From the NCBI GenBank assembly GCA_963730535.1, contig CAVSRU010000011.1, positions 124,001 to 188,000 on the forward strand: DNA of 64,000 bases. The letters run 5' to 3'. A program made the translations under genes and the position numbers. Below the pieces are notes generated by a model. The model was given only the letters and a program-made list of their open reading frames with translations, searched no databases and had not been told where the DNA came from. Of this stretch, positions 16,187 through 24,648 are shown one piece after another (the stretch's first letter is position 1; each line of letters begins with the position of its first letter). The DNA is from DASSUW01 sp963730535. GTDB taxonomy: Bacteria; Actinomycetota; Thermoleophilia; Solirubrobacterales; Solirubrobacteraceae.

Positions 16187-16540
16187 TCAGGCGGAAAGGA
16201 CGAGCCGCTCGACCAGGGCGGCACCCTCGCGCGCCATCCGCGAGCGGGGCACGATCAGGTCGAAGCCGGCGTCCTCGGCGCGCCGCCGGGTCTCGACGTC
16301 GACGTGCGAGTAGACGCCCAGCGTGCGGGTCGCGTCGAGCTCGCCGGCGCCCCGCAGGCGCTCGACGAGGGCCACGCCGTCGAAGCTCCCCGCCGCGAGG
16401 TCGACGATCAGCAGCGGCGCGCCGTCCGGATGCACGTCGTGGCCGCCGGAAAGCGTGGCCTCGTGGCCGGCGGCGCGCAGCATGCCGAGCACGTTGGAGC
16501 CGAGCAGGAGGTCGTCGAAGACGGCGACGACCCGCGCCAT
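16187..16540 (-). CDS. Atypical CheY-like receiver-domain protein
   Basis: A 117-residue single-domain protein with a response-regulator fold pattern: an acidic pair at Asp9-Asp10, a possible phospho-acceptor Asp47 in LLIVDLAAG, and GVYSHVD where the switch Ser/Thr would be. The conserved lysine is replaced (VPRSRM), so phosphorylation may be lost or altered. There is no output domain. It lies two bases after an uncharacterised gene and ten bases before korA, so it may act on that enzyme's expression or activity; that is inference from position only. Confidence 0.6.
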   Translation of the reverse strand: MARVVAVFDDLLLGSNVLGMLRAAGHEATLSGGHDVHPDGAPLLIVDLAAGSFDGVALVERLRGAGELDATRTLGVYSHVDVETRRRAEDAGFDLIVPRSRMAREGAALVERLVLSA

Positions 16541-16542
16541 GT

Positions 16543-16905
16543 CTACTGCGAGCGGAGGCGGCGGAACTCTTGCCGGAACGATTCCGGCCGGCCCCAGTCC
16601 TGGATCGTCTCCACCCGGCCGGTGCGCACGTCGCGCAGGACCAGCTCCCCGGCGATCCCCGCCTTGTCGAGAAGGCCGAGCGTGCCGTGCACGGTCGGGG
16701 CCGCCGCGGCGTGCCCGAAGCGGTGGGCGACGAGCAGCCGCCAGTGCCAGTCGTGGCGCGAGTACGGCTGCGCGTTGCAGGTGACGAGCAGGGTCGCCGC
16801 CTCGATGTAGAGCTCCTCGTCGAGGATGCGCAGGTCGAGCTCCATGTCAGTCCAGTCGGACGGCAGCGAGTCGACGATCTCCTGGAAGGTCTCTGCGAGC
16901 GGCAT
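16543..16905 (-). CDS. Conserved hypothetical protein upstream of the kor operon
   Basis: A 120-residue soluble protein I do not recognise. It begins MPLAETFQEIVDSLPSDW, is rich in acidic residues at the start, and has a central block CNAQPYSRHDWHWRLLVAHRFG and a second block GELVLRDVRTGRVETI. The Trp/His-rich centre hints at ligand binding, but nothing is diagnostic. It is the first gene of the apparent unit with the receiver-like protein and korAB. A TAGCCT hexamer lies 13 bases upstream of ATG 16905. The gene is divergent from a small plus-strand gene beginning 20 bases away. Confidence 0.6.
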   Translation of the reverse strand: MPLAETFQEIVDSLPSDWTDMELDLRILDEELYIEAATLLVTCNAQPYSRHDWHWRLLVAHRFGHAAAAPTVHGTLGLLDKAGIAGELVLRDVRTGRVETIQDWGRPESFRQEFRRLRSQ

Positions 16906-16925
16906 GATTGGGGGTCGAAGGCTAC

Positions 16926-17162
16926 ATGGCGATGCCGCGCTTCCCCACGGACCCCGACGACCCGCTCGCCCCCGCACGCGGCCAGAGCCTCGACGGCCTG
17001 CTGCGGCTGCTCGAGCAGCTCGACGGCGCCGAGGAGGCCGCGGTCGTCCGCTCGGCCCTGTCCGCCGGTGTGTCCCGAGAGCGGGTCCTCGACGAGCTCC
17101 AGCATGAGGTCGAGCGCCGGCTCGCGCGCGTGCGCGAGGACCCCGGGTCCTATCCTCGCTAG
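16926..17162 (+). CDS. Small hypothetical helical protein
   Basis: About 78 residues, with a proline-rich acidic start (PRFPTDPDDPLAPARG) and then two predicted helices, LDGLLRLLEQLDG and ERVLDELQHEVERRLARV. No known family recognised. ATG 16926 and a second ATG at 16932 are both possible; a GAAGG sequence lies just upstream. It ends two bases before the ygfZ-like gene and may be co-transcribed with it. Confidence 0.5.
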   Translation: MAMPRFPTDPDDPLAPARGQSLDGLLRLLEQLDGAEEAAVVRSALSAGVSRERVLDELQHEVERRLARVREDPGSYPR

Positions 17163-17164
17163 AG

Positions 17165-18109
17165 ATGGCCGCCGCCACCGACACCGTGCTCTCCGGGTAC
17201 CGCGCCGTGAGCGAGGGCTGCGGGGTGGTGGACCGGTCCGAGCGGGGCAGGCTGGCGCTCACCGGGCCGGACGCGAAGACGTTCCTCCAGGGGCAGGTGA
17301 CCAACGACATCGAGGGGCTCGAGCCCGGCCGCGGGTGCTACGCGGCGTTCCTGACCCACAAGGGCAAGATGCTCGGCGACCTGCGGGTCCTCGACCTCGG
17401 CGACGAGCTGCTGCTCGACACCGAGCGGTCGTCGCTCCAGGAGCTGTTCAACATGATCCGGCGCTTCAAGCTCGGCAGCGACGTCGAGCTGCACAAGCGG
17501 ACGCTGGAGATGGGGCTGCTGTCGGTCATCGGGCCGGACGCGCGGCGTGTCGCGGGCGCCGGCGGGCTCGGGCGCCGGGAGCACGACAACGCGCGCGCCG
17601 AGATCGCCGGCCGCCCGGTGGTGCTCGTCGCGACGGACCTCGGCGTGGACGTCTTCACCGGCGCCGCCGACACCGACGCGGTCCGGGACGCGCTCGAGGC
17701 GCCGAGCGTGCCCGAGGAGGTCGCGGAGATCGTCCGCGTGGAGTCCGGGCGCCCGCGCTACGGCCTCGACCTCGACGACGGGGTGATCCCGCAGGAGGCC
17801 GGCCTCAACGAGCGGGCCGTCTCGTTCACCAAGGGCTGCTACGTCGGCCAGGAGACCGTCGCCCGGCTCTTCTACCGCGGCAAGCCCAACCGGCACCTGC
17901 GCGGGCTGCGCCTGTCCGCGGACGCCAGGCTCGGCGACGAGCTCCGGCTCGGCGAGAAGACCGTCGGCAAGCTCGGGAGCGTGGTCGTCTCCCCCATCCA
18001 CGGCCGGCTCGCGCTCGCGATCGTGCGCCGCGAGGCCGAGCCGGGCGCCACCGTCGCCGTGGGCGACGACGGCGCGCCGGCTGAGGTCGTCGAGCTGCCC
18101 TTCGCCTGA
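17165..18109 (+). CDS. ygfZ: YgfZ/GcvT-family folate-binding protein
   Basis: YgfZ-type proteins help maintain or repair Fe-S enzymes such as radical-SAM proteins, with a tetrahydrofolate-binding fold related to the glycine-cleavage T protein. The 314-residue protein has an N-terminal FLQGQVTNDI and the diagnostic KGCYVGQE motif near residue 223. TATCCT lies eight bases upstream of ATG 17165. An Fe-S role fits a neighbourhood with FbiC and KorAB, both Fe-S enzymes. Confidence 0.88.
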   Translation: MAAATDTVLSGYRAVSEGCGVVDRSERGRLALTGPDAKTFLQGQVTNDIEGLEPGRGCYAAFLTHKGKMLGDLRVLDLGDELLLDTERSSLQELFNMIRRFKLGSDVELHKRTLEMGLLSVIGPDARRVAGAGGLGRREHDNARAEIAGRPVVLVATDLGVDVFTGAADTDAVRDALEAPSVPEEVAEIVRVESGRPRYGLDLDDGVIPQEAGLNERAVSFTKGCYVGQETVARLFYRGKPNRHLRGLRLSADARLGDELRLGEKTVGKLGSVVVSPIHGRLALAIVRREAEPGATVAVGDDGAPAEVVELPFA

Positions 18110-18116
18110 GCTCCCG

Positions 18117-18978
18117 CTAGATAACGGGCGCCGAGAGCAGCGCGGACAACTGGGCAACGACGGCGTAGGAGTTGTCGACGATCTGGCGCCAGGTGAAGCG
18201 GACCACGCGGTAGCCGGCGGCCTGCAGCGCGGCGTCGCGGGCACGGTCGCGCTCAAACGCGTGCCGGGTGGAGTGGTAGGCGAAGCCGTCGACCTCGACG
18301 ATCAGCCGCCGGGCGCGCCAGAGCAGTCGACCTCGTAGCCCTCGCACGCGCACGTTCGTTTCCGGGCGCGGCAGGCGGGCCTGGCTGATGAGGGCGAGCA
18401 GCCGGCGCTCGGCCTCTGAGCGCGTCATCCGTGGTTCGTCGTCGAGCGCGACTTCGAGGGCGCGGCGGCCGCGGCGCGGCAGATCGGCGGCGATCTCGTC
18501 TCTCGTCGCCAGCCGCAGGATTTGGGCTTGCTCGACGGCGCGGTCGAGCTCGTGCTGCGGCAGGTGGGCGGCCAGGTCGTGGAGTGTCCGTGTGGGGGTG
18601 GTGAGGGGCAGGCCTTGGTGAACGGCGGCATTGAGGGAGTGGGATCGATGGATCGCGCAGGCCCGGTCGTGGCCGTCGTACGGGGCCGGTGACGGTGACA
18701 TGGATCGCGCCTTGGTGAGGGCGGATGCCCCAGAGGTCGGCGGCCGTGTGGTGGCTGAGGATGCCGCCGGTGAGCAGGACCGCCGCCATCTGCGGACCTC
18801 GCGGCGCCGCGATCGGCCCGACCTGGAAGACGCCGCGGTGCAGCCGCACGAGCCGCCCGTGCGCGACGCGATGCGCGACCGCGCGCGGCCCGAGCCCCGC
18901 CGCCGCGAGCTGCGCCGACGTCACGATCCCATGCTGGCCGCGCGCGAGCGCCGCGATCGCCTCGTCACCAGTGTGCAT
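18117..18978 (-). pseudogene. AbiEi-like antitoxin-domain/DUF559 protein, frameshifted
   Basis: The N-terminal frame from ATG 18978 encodes an AbiEi-type helix-turn-helix (HGIVTSAQLAAAGLGPRAVAHRV, in two parts, then LHRGVFQVG). The C-terminal frame encodes a DUF559 endonuclease-like domain (LIVEVDGFAYHSTRHAFERD, RVVRFTWRQI). The frames join cleanly if one base is removed from the GGGG run at about 18681-18684. Full-length relatives have exactly this two-domain order. The gene is either broken or carries a sequencing error. Its start lies in a cluster of repeats that could bind the helix-turn-helix. Confidence 0.72.
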
Positions 18979-19085
18979 TTCGTCGACCTCACGCACCTGT
19001 GGCGAGTGAGGTCGACGTTGTGCTCCTCTGGCGTGCATTTCGTCGACCTCACCCGCGCGATCACCGTCACGTCGACGAAATGCAC
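18973..19085. repeat. Four alternating copies of a GTCGAC-centred element at the AbiEi-like start
   Basis: GTGCATTTCGTCGACCTCAC occurs at 18973-18992 and again at 19033-19052, exactly 60 bases apart. Inverted relatives lie at 19006-19023 (12 matching bases) and 19071-19085 (15 matching). On the minus strand each direct copy reads GAGGTCGACGAAATG, a Shine-Dalgarno-like sequence plus ATG, and the first copy carries the start of the AbiEi-like gene. It looks like a duplicated leader/operator unit. Confidence 0.7.
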
Positions 19086-19216
19086 CCTCCGACACGCCTA
19101 TTAGAGCCCCGGCGCGGCCGATCCCACCCCCTCAATGCCGCAGTTCTCACAAAGGCGGCACAGAACCGTCACAAAGCACAGCCCCAGCGCTGCCCCGCGC
19201 GGAGTAGCATCCGACC

Positions 19217-19708
19217 ATGGCCGCGAACGTGCTCGTCGTCGCCAGCCTCACCGCCTCCTCCCAGCACCTGCTGGACGCGCTGACCGCGCGTGCCGAGCGG
19301 TCGCCGATCAAGGTGATGCTCGTGATGCCGGCGCAGGGTCCCGGCCTCAGCGGCCGCGAGGCGATGCGGGATGCGCTCGAAGGGGCGCTCAGCGGCATGC
19401 GCGATGCCGGTCTCGACGCCCAGGGCGTGGTGGGCGACGCCAACCCGATGGACGCCGTGGCCGAGTACTTCGAGCCCTCGCGCCACGACGAGGTGTTCGT
19501 GTGCACGCTCCCGGGGCGCTCCTCGAAGTGGCTCCAGCACGACTTCCCCCACCGCGTCGCGCGCTTCACCGGCCTCCCCGTGACCCACGTGGTGGCGGAC
19601 GACCTGCGCGCCGCGCCCGCTACGAGCCCGGCACCGGTGCACGAGCGCGAGCCGCTCGGGCCGCTTTCGGTGCTGTCCTGGGGCGGGAAGCCCTCCAGCG
19701 GGCGGTGA
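19217..19708 (+). CDS. Universal-stress-like (UspA-fold) protein
   Basis: A 163-residue protein beginning MAANVLVVASLTASSQHLLDAL, a Rossmann-like beta-alpha start, with VVGDANPMDAVAEYF and a strongly conserved-looking block EVFVCTLPGRSSKWLQHDFP followed by GLPVTHVV. The layout resembles UspA-type nucleotide-binding proteins of actinobacteria, but the classic GX2GX9GS motif is absent. The tail after residue 135 is low complexity. TAGCAT is six bases before ATG 19217, suggesting leaderless expression. The last 89 bases overlap the convergent exonuclease-UvrC gene. Confidence 0.7.
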   Translation: MAANVLVVASLTASSQHLLDALTARAERSPIKVMLVMPAQGPGLSGREAMRDALEGALSGMRDAGLDAQGVVGDANPMDAVAEYFEPSRHDEVFVCTLPGRSSKWLQHDFPHRVARFTGLPVTHVVADDLRAAPATSPAPVHEREPLGPLSVLSWGGKPSSGR

Positions 19709-21368
19709 AGGCGGCCGCGTCGGCGCGGCTGTCCGTGAGCTCCAGCACCGGCGCGTCCTCGTGGCCGGCGAGCCAGGAGCCGACGATCCGCATCTCGTCG
19801 AGCTCGGACGCCGGCAGCCAGCCGCCCAGCCCGGGGGGCGGCGCCGTGGCGAGCGCGTGGGCCGTGCGGGCCGCCACCTCGCCGGGATCCGCCGGCAGCG
19901 GGCCCCAGTCGGCGATCCTGCCGCCCACGATCCAGAACGCGTCCGCGCGCTCCGGCCTCGCCGGGTGCGGAGCGACCACGAGCCGCGCCCCGGTGTGCGT
20001 GGCCCGCAGCACCCCGCCGAGCCGCCGCAGCAGCGACTCGAGCCGGCGCGCGCGCCGCCGCAGCCACGCCGCGCGCTCGTAGCGCTGCGCGGCGGCCGCC
20101 GCCCGCATCTGCGCGTCCACGTGCGCCAGCAGCGCGGCGCCGCCGTCCTCGCTCGACACGAACAGGCCGAGCGCGGCGTCGAGCCGCTCGCGGTACAGGT
20201 TCGGGTCCAGGTCGCCGAGGCAGGGAGACAGGCAGCGGCCCATCTGGCCGTAGGCCGACGGGTGCTCGCGGCGCCGGAGCCCGCGGCCGCAGTGCCGGAG
20301 GCCGAACAGCGAGTTGAGCTGCTCGACCAGCTCGGCGGCCGCCGCCCGGCCCCGCACGGGGCCCACGCAGACCACGTTGCCGGCCGCCGGCTCGCGCGCC
20401 ACCTCGAGGATCGGGAACGCGATGTCGAGCCGGCAGCGCAGGTAGACGTAGCCGTCCGCCTCCCGCTTGAGCTGCGTGTTCCCCGGCGGCTTGAGCGCCT
20501 TGATCAGGCGGTTCTCGAGCACCAGCGCGCCGAGCTCGGACTCCGTCGGCTGGTAGTCGACGTGCTCGGCCTCGCCCGTCCACGCCACCGGGGTCGTGAA
20601 GTGCGCCCGGGCGCGGGTGCGCAGGCACACCGACTTGCCGACGTACAGCGGCCGGCCGTCGGCGTCGCGGAAGATGTACACGCCGGGGTCCTTCGGCAGC
20701 CCGGAGAGGTCGGGCCGCTCGTCGCGCGAGCGCCGGGCGCCCTCCGGCCGCTGGCGCGCCGGCCGGCGAGGCCGGAGCAGCGCCAGCCCCTCCCCCACCG
20801 TCCGCGCGTTGGCGGCCAGCCGCGGCAGCAGCGCGCAGAGCACGCGCGCGCACGTCTCGGCATCGGGGAGCGCCCGGTGGGTCGCCTCGACGTCGATCCC
20901 GAGCGCGTCGGCCAGCGACGCCAGGCCGCGCCGGCGCTGCAGCGGGGCGAACCGGCGGGCGAGCGCGATCGTGCACAGCACGGGCGGCTCCGGCCACTCG
21001 AGCCCGGCCCGCTCGAACGCCTGCCGCAGCACCCCCACGTCGAACCTCGCCGAGTGGGCGACGAGGACGCGGCCCCGCAGCCGCTCCGCGACCTCGGGCA
21101 GTACCGCCTCGGGCGGGGGCGCCTCGTCGACCATCGTCTGGGTGATCCCGGTGAAGCGCTGGATGCCGCGACCGAGCGGCTCCGAGACCCCGACCAGCGA
21201 GCTCCAGCGGTCGTGCAGCTCTCCCCCACCGACCAGCACCGCGCCGACCTCGGTGAGCTCGCAGCGCTCCCGCGGCTGCCCGTTCGTCTCCGTGTCCACG
21301 GCGAGGAACTCCGCTCCCGCGAGCGGCGAGTCGAGCAGCGAGGCGTCGGGCATCGGACGAGGTGTCAT
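19620..21368 (-). CDS. DEDDh exonuclease fused to a UvrC-like GIY-YIG nuclease
   Basis: A 582-residue fusion. The N-terminal third is a DnaQ-type 3'-5' exonuclease (FLAVDTETNG, VLVAHSARFDVGVL, HRALPDAETCARVL). The middle is a UvrC-type GIY-YIG domain (DPGVYIFRDADGRPLYVGKS), followed by a UvrC Cys-rich region (CLSPCLGD) and a UVR-like helical segment. The C-terminal UvrC RNase H-like domain is not obvious. Similar fusions occur in mycobacteria and may act in alternative nucleotide excision repair. ATG 21368 is chosen for GGAGG seven bases upstream. The 3' end overlaps its convergent neighbour. Confidence 0.87.
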   Translation of the reverse strand: MTPRPMPDASLLDSPLAGAEFLAVDTETNGQPRERCELTEVGAVLVGGGELHDRWSSLVGVSEPLGRGIQRFTGITQTMVDEAPPPEAVLPEVAERLRGRVLVAHSARFDVGVLRQAFERAGLEWPEPPVLCTIALARRFAPLQRRRGLASLADALGIDVEATHRALPDAETCARVLCALLPRLAANARTVGEGLALLRPRRPARQRPEGARRSRDERPDLSGLPKDPGVYIFRDADGRPLYVGKSVCLRTRARAHFTTPVAWTGEAEHVDYQPTESELGALVLENRLIKALKPPGNTQLKREADGYVYLRCRLDIAFPILEVAREPAAGNVVCVGPVRGRAAAAELVEQLNSLFGLRHCGRGLRRREHPSAYGQMGRCLSPCLGDLDPNLYRERLDAALGLFVSSEDGGAALLAHVDAQMRAAAAAQRYERAAWLRRRARRLESLLRRLGGVLRATHTGARLVVAPHPARPERADAFWIVGGRIADWGPLPADPGEVAARTAHALATAPPPGLGGWLPASELDEMRIVGSWLAGHEDAPVLELTDSRADAAAFTARWRASRPRTAPKAARAARARAPVPGS

Positions 21369-21430
21369 ACGCCCGCCTCCGGACGGCATGAACGGCGCAT
21401 TGCACCCGGGCGTCGGCTAGATTCGCCGCC

Positions 21431-21853
21431 GTGCGAGCGACCGCGCTGATAGCCGCGCTGGCCCTGGGCATCGCGGCCTGTGGCGGCGACGACGAGCAGG
21501 AGCGCACGAACAGGCCCCGGCCGCCGTCGCCGATCAACGTGACGGCGGCGGTCGACGACACCGAGGTCCGCGTGTCACCCGCGAAGTTCGGTGCGGGCCC
21601 CGTCGTCTTCATCGTCTCCAACCAGTCGAGCCAGCCGCAGCGGCTCACGTTCGAGACGGACGAGATCGGGGGCGACACGGGCGGCATCCGCCGCGCGACG
21701 CGCGAGATCGCCGCGCGCTCCACCGGCGAGCTGAAGGTCGACCCGCCGGAGGGCACCTACCGCTTGATCGCCAGCTCGGGGGACGTGAACCCGGCCTCGA
21801 TCGAGGTCTCCAGCCGGCGCAAGTCGGCCCAGGGCGAGCTTCTCTTACCCTGA
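21431..21853 (+). CDS. Lipoprotein with cupredoxin-like domain
   Basis: A 140-residue predicted lipoprotein: the leader ends in LGIAAC, followed by a polar Asp/Glu-rich linker and a single beta-sandwich-like domain (VRVSPAKFGAGPVVFIVSNQ, then SQPQRLTFE and EGTYRLIASS). Copper ligands typical of true cupredoxins are not evident, so the fold guess rests on strand pattern alone. GTG 21431 is seven bases after TAGATT. It is divergent from the exonuclease-UvrC gene. Confidence 0.65.
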   Translation: MRATALIAALALGIAACGGDDEQERTNRPRPPSPINVTAAVDDTEVRVSPAKFGAGPVVFIVSNQSSQPQRLTFETDEIGGDTGGIRRATREIAARSTGELKVDPPEGTYRLIASSGDVNPASIEVSSRRKSAQGELLLP

Positions 21854-21857
21854 GGCC

Positions 21858-22148
21858 ATGGCATTCGAGCGCCGCGCGGATGGCTGGGACCCGGTGGGCC
21901 GGCTCAACGGCGCGGGCGCCGAGGAGGAGCGCCGGGCGGCCGACGCCGGCGTGCTGGCGGCCGGCACGCTCGCCTGCCCGGCCTGCGACGCCCCGGTCGC
22001 GCCCGGCCCCGACCCGCTCTCGCCGGCCCAGTGGGTCGGCTGCCCGTTCTGCTCCCACGCGGGAGCAGTGCGCGAGTTCCTCACGCTGGGCGAGCCGACG
22101 CGGCCCGCGCGGGTTACGGTGCGAGTAGTACCGGCTGCTCGGCGGTGA
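21858..22148 (+). CDS. Small zinc-ribbon protein
   Basis: A 96-residue protein with two knuckles, CPACDAP and CPFCSHAG, forming a zinc-ribbon pattern in its middle. The N-terminus (MAFERRADGWDPVGRLNG) is polar. The family is not recognised. It begins four bases after the lipoprotein stop; TACCCT lies six bases before ATG, so it may also have its own leaderless promoter. The last 35 bases overlap the 3' end of the convergent GGDEF-EAL gene. Confidence 0.6.
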   Translation: MAFERRADGWDPVGRLNGAGAEEERRAADAGVLAAGTLACPACDAPVAPGPDPLSPAQWVGCPFCSHAGAVREFLTLGEPTRPARVTVRVVPAARR

Positions 22149-24585
22149 CGGCGGGCGAGCCGTCGAGCCGCTCCGCGAGCACGCTCGCGTCGGCCGGCAC
22201 GCCGAGCAGGTAGCCCTGCCCGAGCTGGCCGCCGAGCTCGAGCAGCCGCTCGAGCTGGGCCGGCCGCTCGATCCCCTCGGCGATGACGGGGACGCCGAGC
22301 GTCCGCGCGAGCTGGATCACGCCGCCGACCAGGCGGGCCTGCGCCGGAGTCTCGTCGATGCCGGCCAGGAACTCCCGGTCGAGCTTGAGCAGGTCCGCAC
22401 GCATGCGGGCGAGGTGGCTGAGCGAGGAGTAGCCGGTCCCGAAGTCGTCGAGCGCGAGCGGGACCCCGAGCTGCCGCAACGCGTCGAGCGTGGCCCGCGT
22501 CTCGGCGTCGGAGGCCATGGCGACCGACTCCGTGACCTCGAGGATCAGGTGGTCGGCGGCGAGCCCGCGCAGCGTGAGAGCGGCCTCGACGTGGCCCGCG
22601 AAACCGGGCGACCGCAGCTGGGCGGAGGAAACATTGACGCTCACGGCGGGCGCCTGGCCGCCGGTCTGCTGCCATCCGGCCGCCACGCGACACGCCTCGT
22701 CGACCACGAAGGCGCCGAGCTCGTGGATGACGCCGGTCTGCTCGGCGAGGTCGATGAAGGCGCCCGGGGACAGCAGGCCGCGGACGGGATGCCGCCAGCG
22801 GACGAGCGCCTCGACGAGCTGCACGCGCCCGTCGCGCAGGTCGAGGATCGGCTGGAAGCGCAGCTCCAGCTCGCCGCCGCCGACCGCGCGCCGCAGGTCG
22901 GTCGCCAGCTGCGCGCGGACGTCGGAATCGACGAGCATCTCGGGCCGGAAGCCCTTCACGCGGTCGCCGCCCCCGCTCTTGGCCGCGTACATCGCGAGGT
23001 CGGCGCGGCGCAGCAGGCTCTCGTGGTCGGCGCCCGGTGCGCCCATGGCGATGCCGATGCTCGCGCGGACCATGCACTCGCGGTCGGCGATCCGGAACGG
23101 CTCGCGCAGCGACGCGCGCAGCCGCTCGGCAGTCGCCTGGGCGCCCGTCTCGCCGTCGAGCTCGTGCAGCAGGACCGCGAACTCGTCGCCTCCCAGCCGA
23201 CCGGCGACGTCGCCGTGGCGCAGGCACTCGCGAATGCGGCGGGCCGCGGCGCTGAGCAGCTCGTCGCCGGCGTCGTGCCCCAGCGTGTCGTTGACGAGCT
23301 TGAAGCCGTCGAGGTCGAGGTAGACCACCGCCAGCGTGTCGAGCCGGCCGGTGCAGGCGCCGATCGCGTCGGACACGCGCTCGGCGAACAGCGAGCGGTT
23401 GACGAGGCCCGTCAGCCCGTCGTGGAACGCCTGGTGGCGCAGGCGCGCCTCGGCGTCGCGCAGCAGCTCGTGGCGGGCCACGTTGGACGCCGACACCGCC
23501 GCCTGCCCGCAGAGGTACACGAGCAGCGAGCGCTCCTCGGCGGTGAACGGCGTCGTGCGTGCGACGGAGATCACGCCGATCGGGTCGGCGGCGCTGCCGA
23601 TGAGCCCGGCGATCGCGTGGTGGCCGGCAAGCTCCGCCTCGGCGATCCCGGACGCCGCTACGGCCCGCTCCTCGGCCCCCCGCAGCGCAGCTTCGGCCGG
23701 ACCGTCGCACGGGGACGCGGCTTCGACCGTGCGCGCTCGGCCCGCCTCGCCGTCGAGCGCCTCGGTGGCGGCACGGCCGACGAGCTCGAGCAGGGCGTCG
23801 AGGTCGAGGTTGGACGCCAGCGCGTCGCCGACGCGCAGGACGGCCGCGTCTCGCCTGCGCCGCTCGAGGCGCAGCGCCTCCAACCGGTCGTGGGCGCTGT
23901 TGATCCGCCGCGAGCGGTCAGCGGCCATGGCGCTCAGCAGTGCCACGAGCGGGACCGCGGCGAGCGCCGCCCAGGGCGTGTGCACGGTCACCTCGCCGGC
24001 CAGCAGGCCGATCGGGGCCAGGGCCGCGTCGACGCCCCAGACCTGGAGCAGCACGCGCGCGTGAACCTCCGGGCGCGTGCCGAAGACGAGGCGGTCGTGC
24101 AGGCTCGACGACGCGAAGTCGAACGCCAGCTGGGCCGCGAAGGCGAGCAGAAGGACACCGGCGGACGCGGCCATGGCGTCGCCGCCCGCGAAGACCGTGA
24201 TCACGAGGGCCGGACCGAGCGCGTGGACGGCGTCGCCTCCGCAGTACGCCAGGCGATCGAGCCGCGCACGGCCGAACGCCACTTCGCCGAACAGGCCGAG
24301 CGCAAGGCCGAGGAAGACGAGCGCCGGTACGAGGTGGGCCGGCGCGAGCGCGAACAGCGGGACGAGGAACAGCTGGGTGGGCACGACGTGCCCGGAGCCG
24401 ATCGCGAAGTCGGCCCGGCTCGCGACGGCGTACGCGATGACGACGACGGCGACGACGAGGGGGTGCGCCGCCTCACCGCCGTGGCCGGCGAGGGCGAAGA
24501 GCCCCGCCAGCCCGGCGGTGAAGGCCGCGGTCATGAGCAGCTCGAGCCGGAGCTCGCGGCCGCGCACGGCGCGACCGCGATCCAT
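22114..24585 (-). CDS. Membrane-anchored GAF-GGDEF-EAL cyclic di-GMP protein
   Basis: A signalling protein of about 823 residues. Several N-terminal membrane segments (to about residue 225) are followed by a GAF-like domain, a GGDEF domain with intact RLGGDEF and DLDGFKLVND, and an EAL domain with EALVRW, LEVTES and DDFGTGYSSL. Both active-site sets look intact, so it may make and degrade cyclic di-GMP. ATG 24585 has GGAGG eight bases upstream; an in-frame TTG at 24645 is an alternative. It follows the secreted-protein gene closely and is probably co-transcribed with it. Confidence 0.9.
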   Translation of the reverse strand: MDRGRAVRGRELRLELLMTAAFTAGLAGLFALAGHGGEAAHPLVVAVVVIAYAVASRADFAIGSGHVVPTQLFLVPLFALAPAHLVPALVFLGLALGLFGEVAFGRARLDRLAYCGGDAVHALGPALVITVFAGGDAMAASAGVLLLAFAAQLAFDFASSSLHDRLVFGTRPEVHARVLLQVWGVDAALAPIGLLAGEVTVHTPWAALAAVPLVALLSAMAADRSRRINSAHDRLEALRLERRRRDAAVLRVGDALASNLDLDALLELVGRAATEALDGEAGRARTVEAASPCDGPAEAALRGAEERAVAASGIAEAELAGHHAIAGLIGSAADPIGVISVARTTPFTAEERSLLVYLCGQAAVSASNVARHELLRDAEARLRHQAFHDGLTGLVNRSLFAERVSDAIGACTGRLDTLAVVYLDLDGFKLVNDTLGHDAGDELLSAAARRIRECLRHGDVAGRLGGDEFAVLLHELDGETGAQATAERLRASLREPFRIADRECMVRASIGIAMGAPGADHESLLRRADLAMYAAKSGGGDRVKGFRPEMLVDSDVRAQLATDLRRAVGGGELELRFQPILDLRDGRVQLVEALVRWRHPVRGLLSPGAFIDLAEQTGVIHELGAFVVDEACRVAAGWQQTGGQAPAVSVNVSSAQLRSPGFAGHVEAALTLRGLAADHLILEVTESVAMASDAETRATLDALRQLGVPLALDDFGTGYSSLSHLARMRADLLKLDREFLAGIDETPAQARLVGGVIQLARTLGVPVIAEGIERPAQLERLLELGGQLGQGYLLGVPADASVLAERLDGSPAVTAEQPVLLAP

Positions 24586-24648
24586 CCATGAGGCCTCCAG
24601 CAGCTCGTCGCTGCCGGCCGGCCGCTCGGCGCCCCCGTCGTCCAACGC

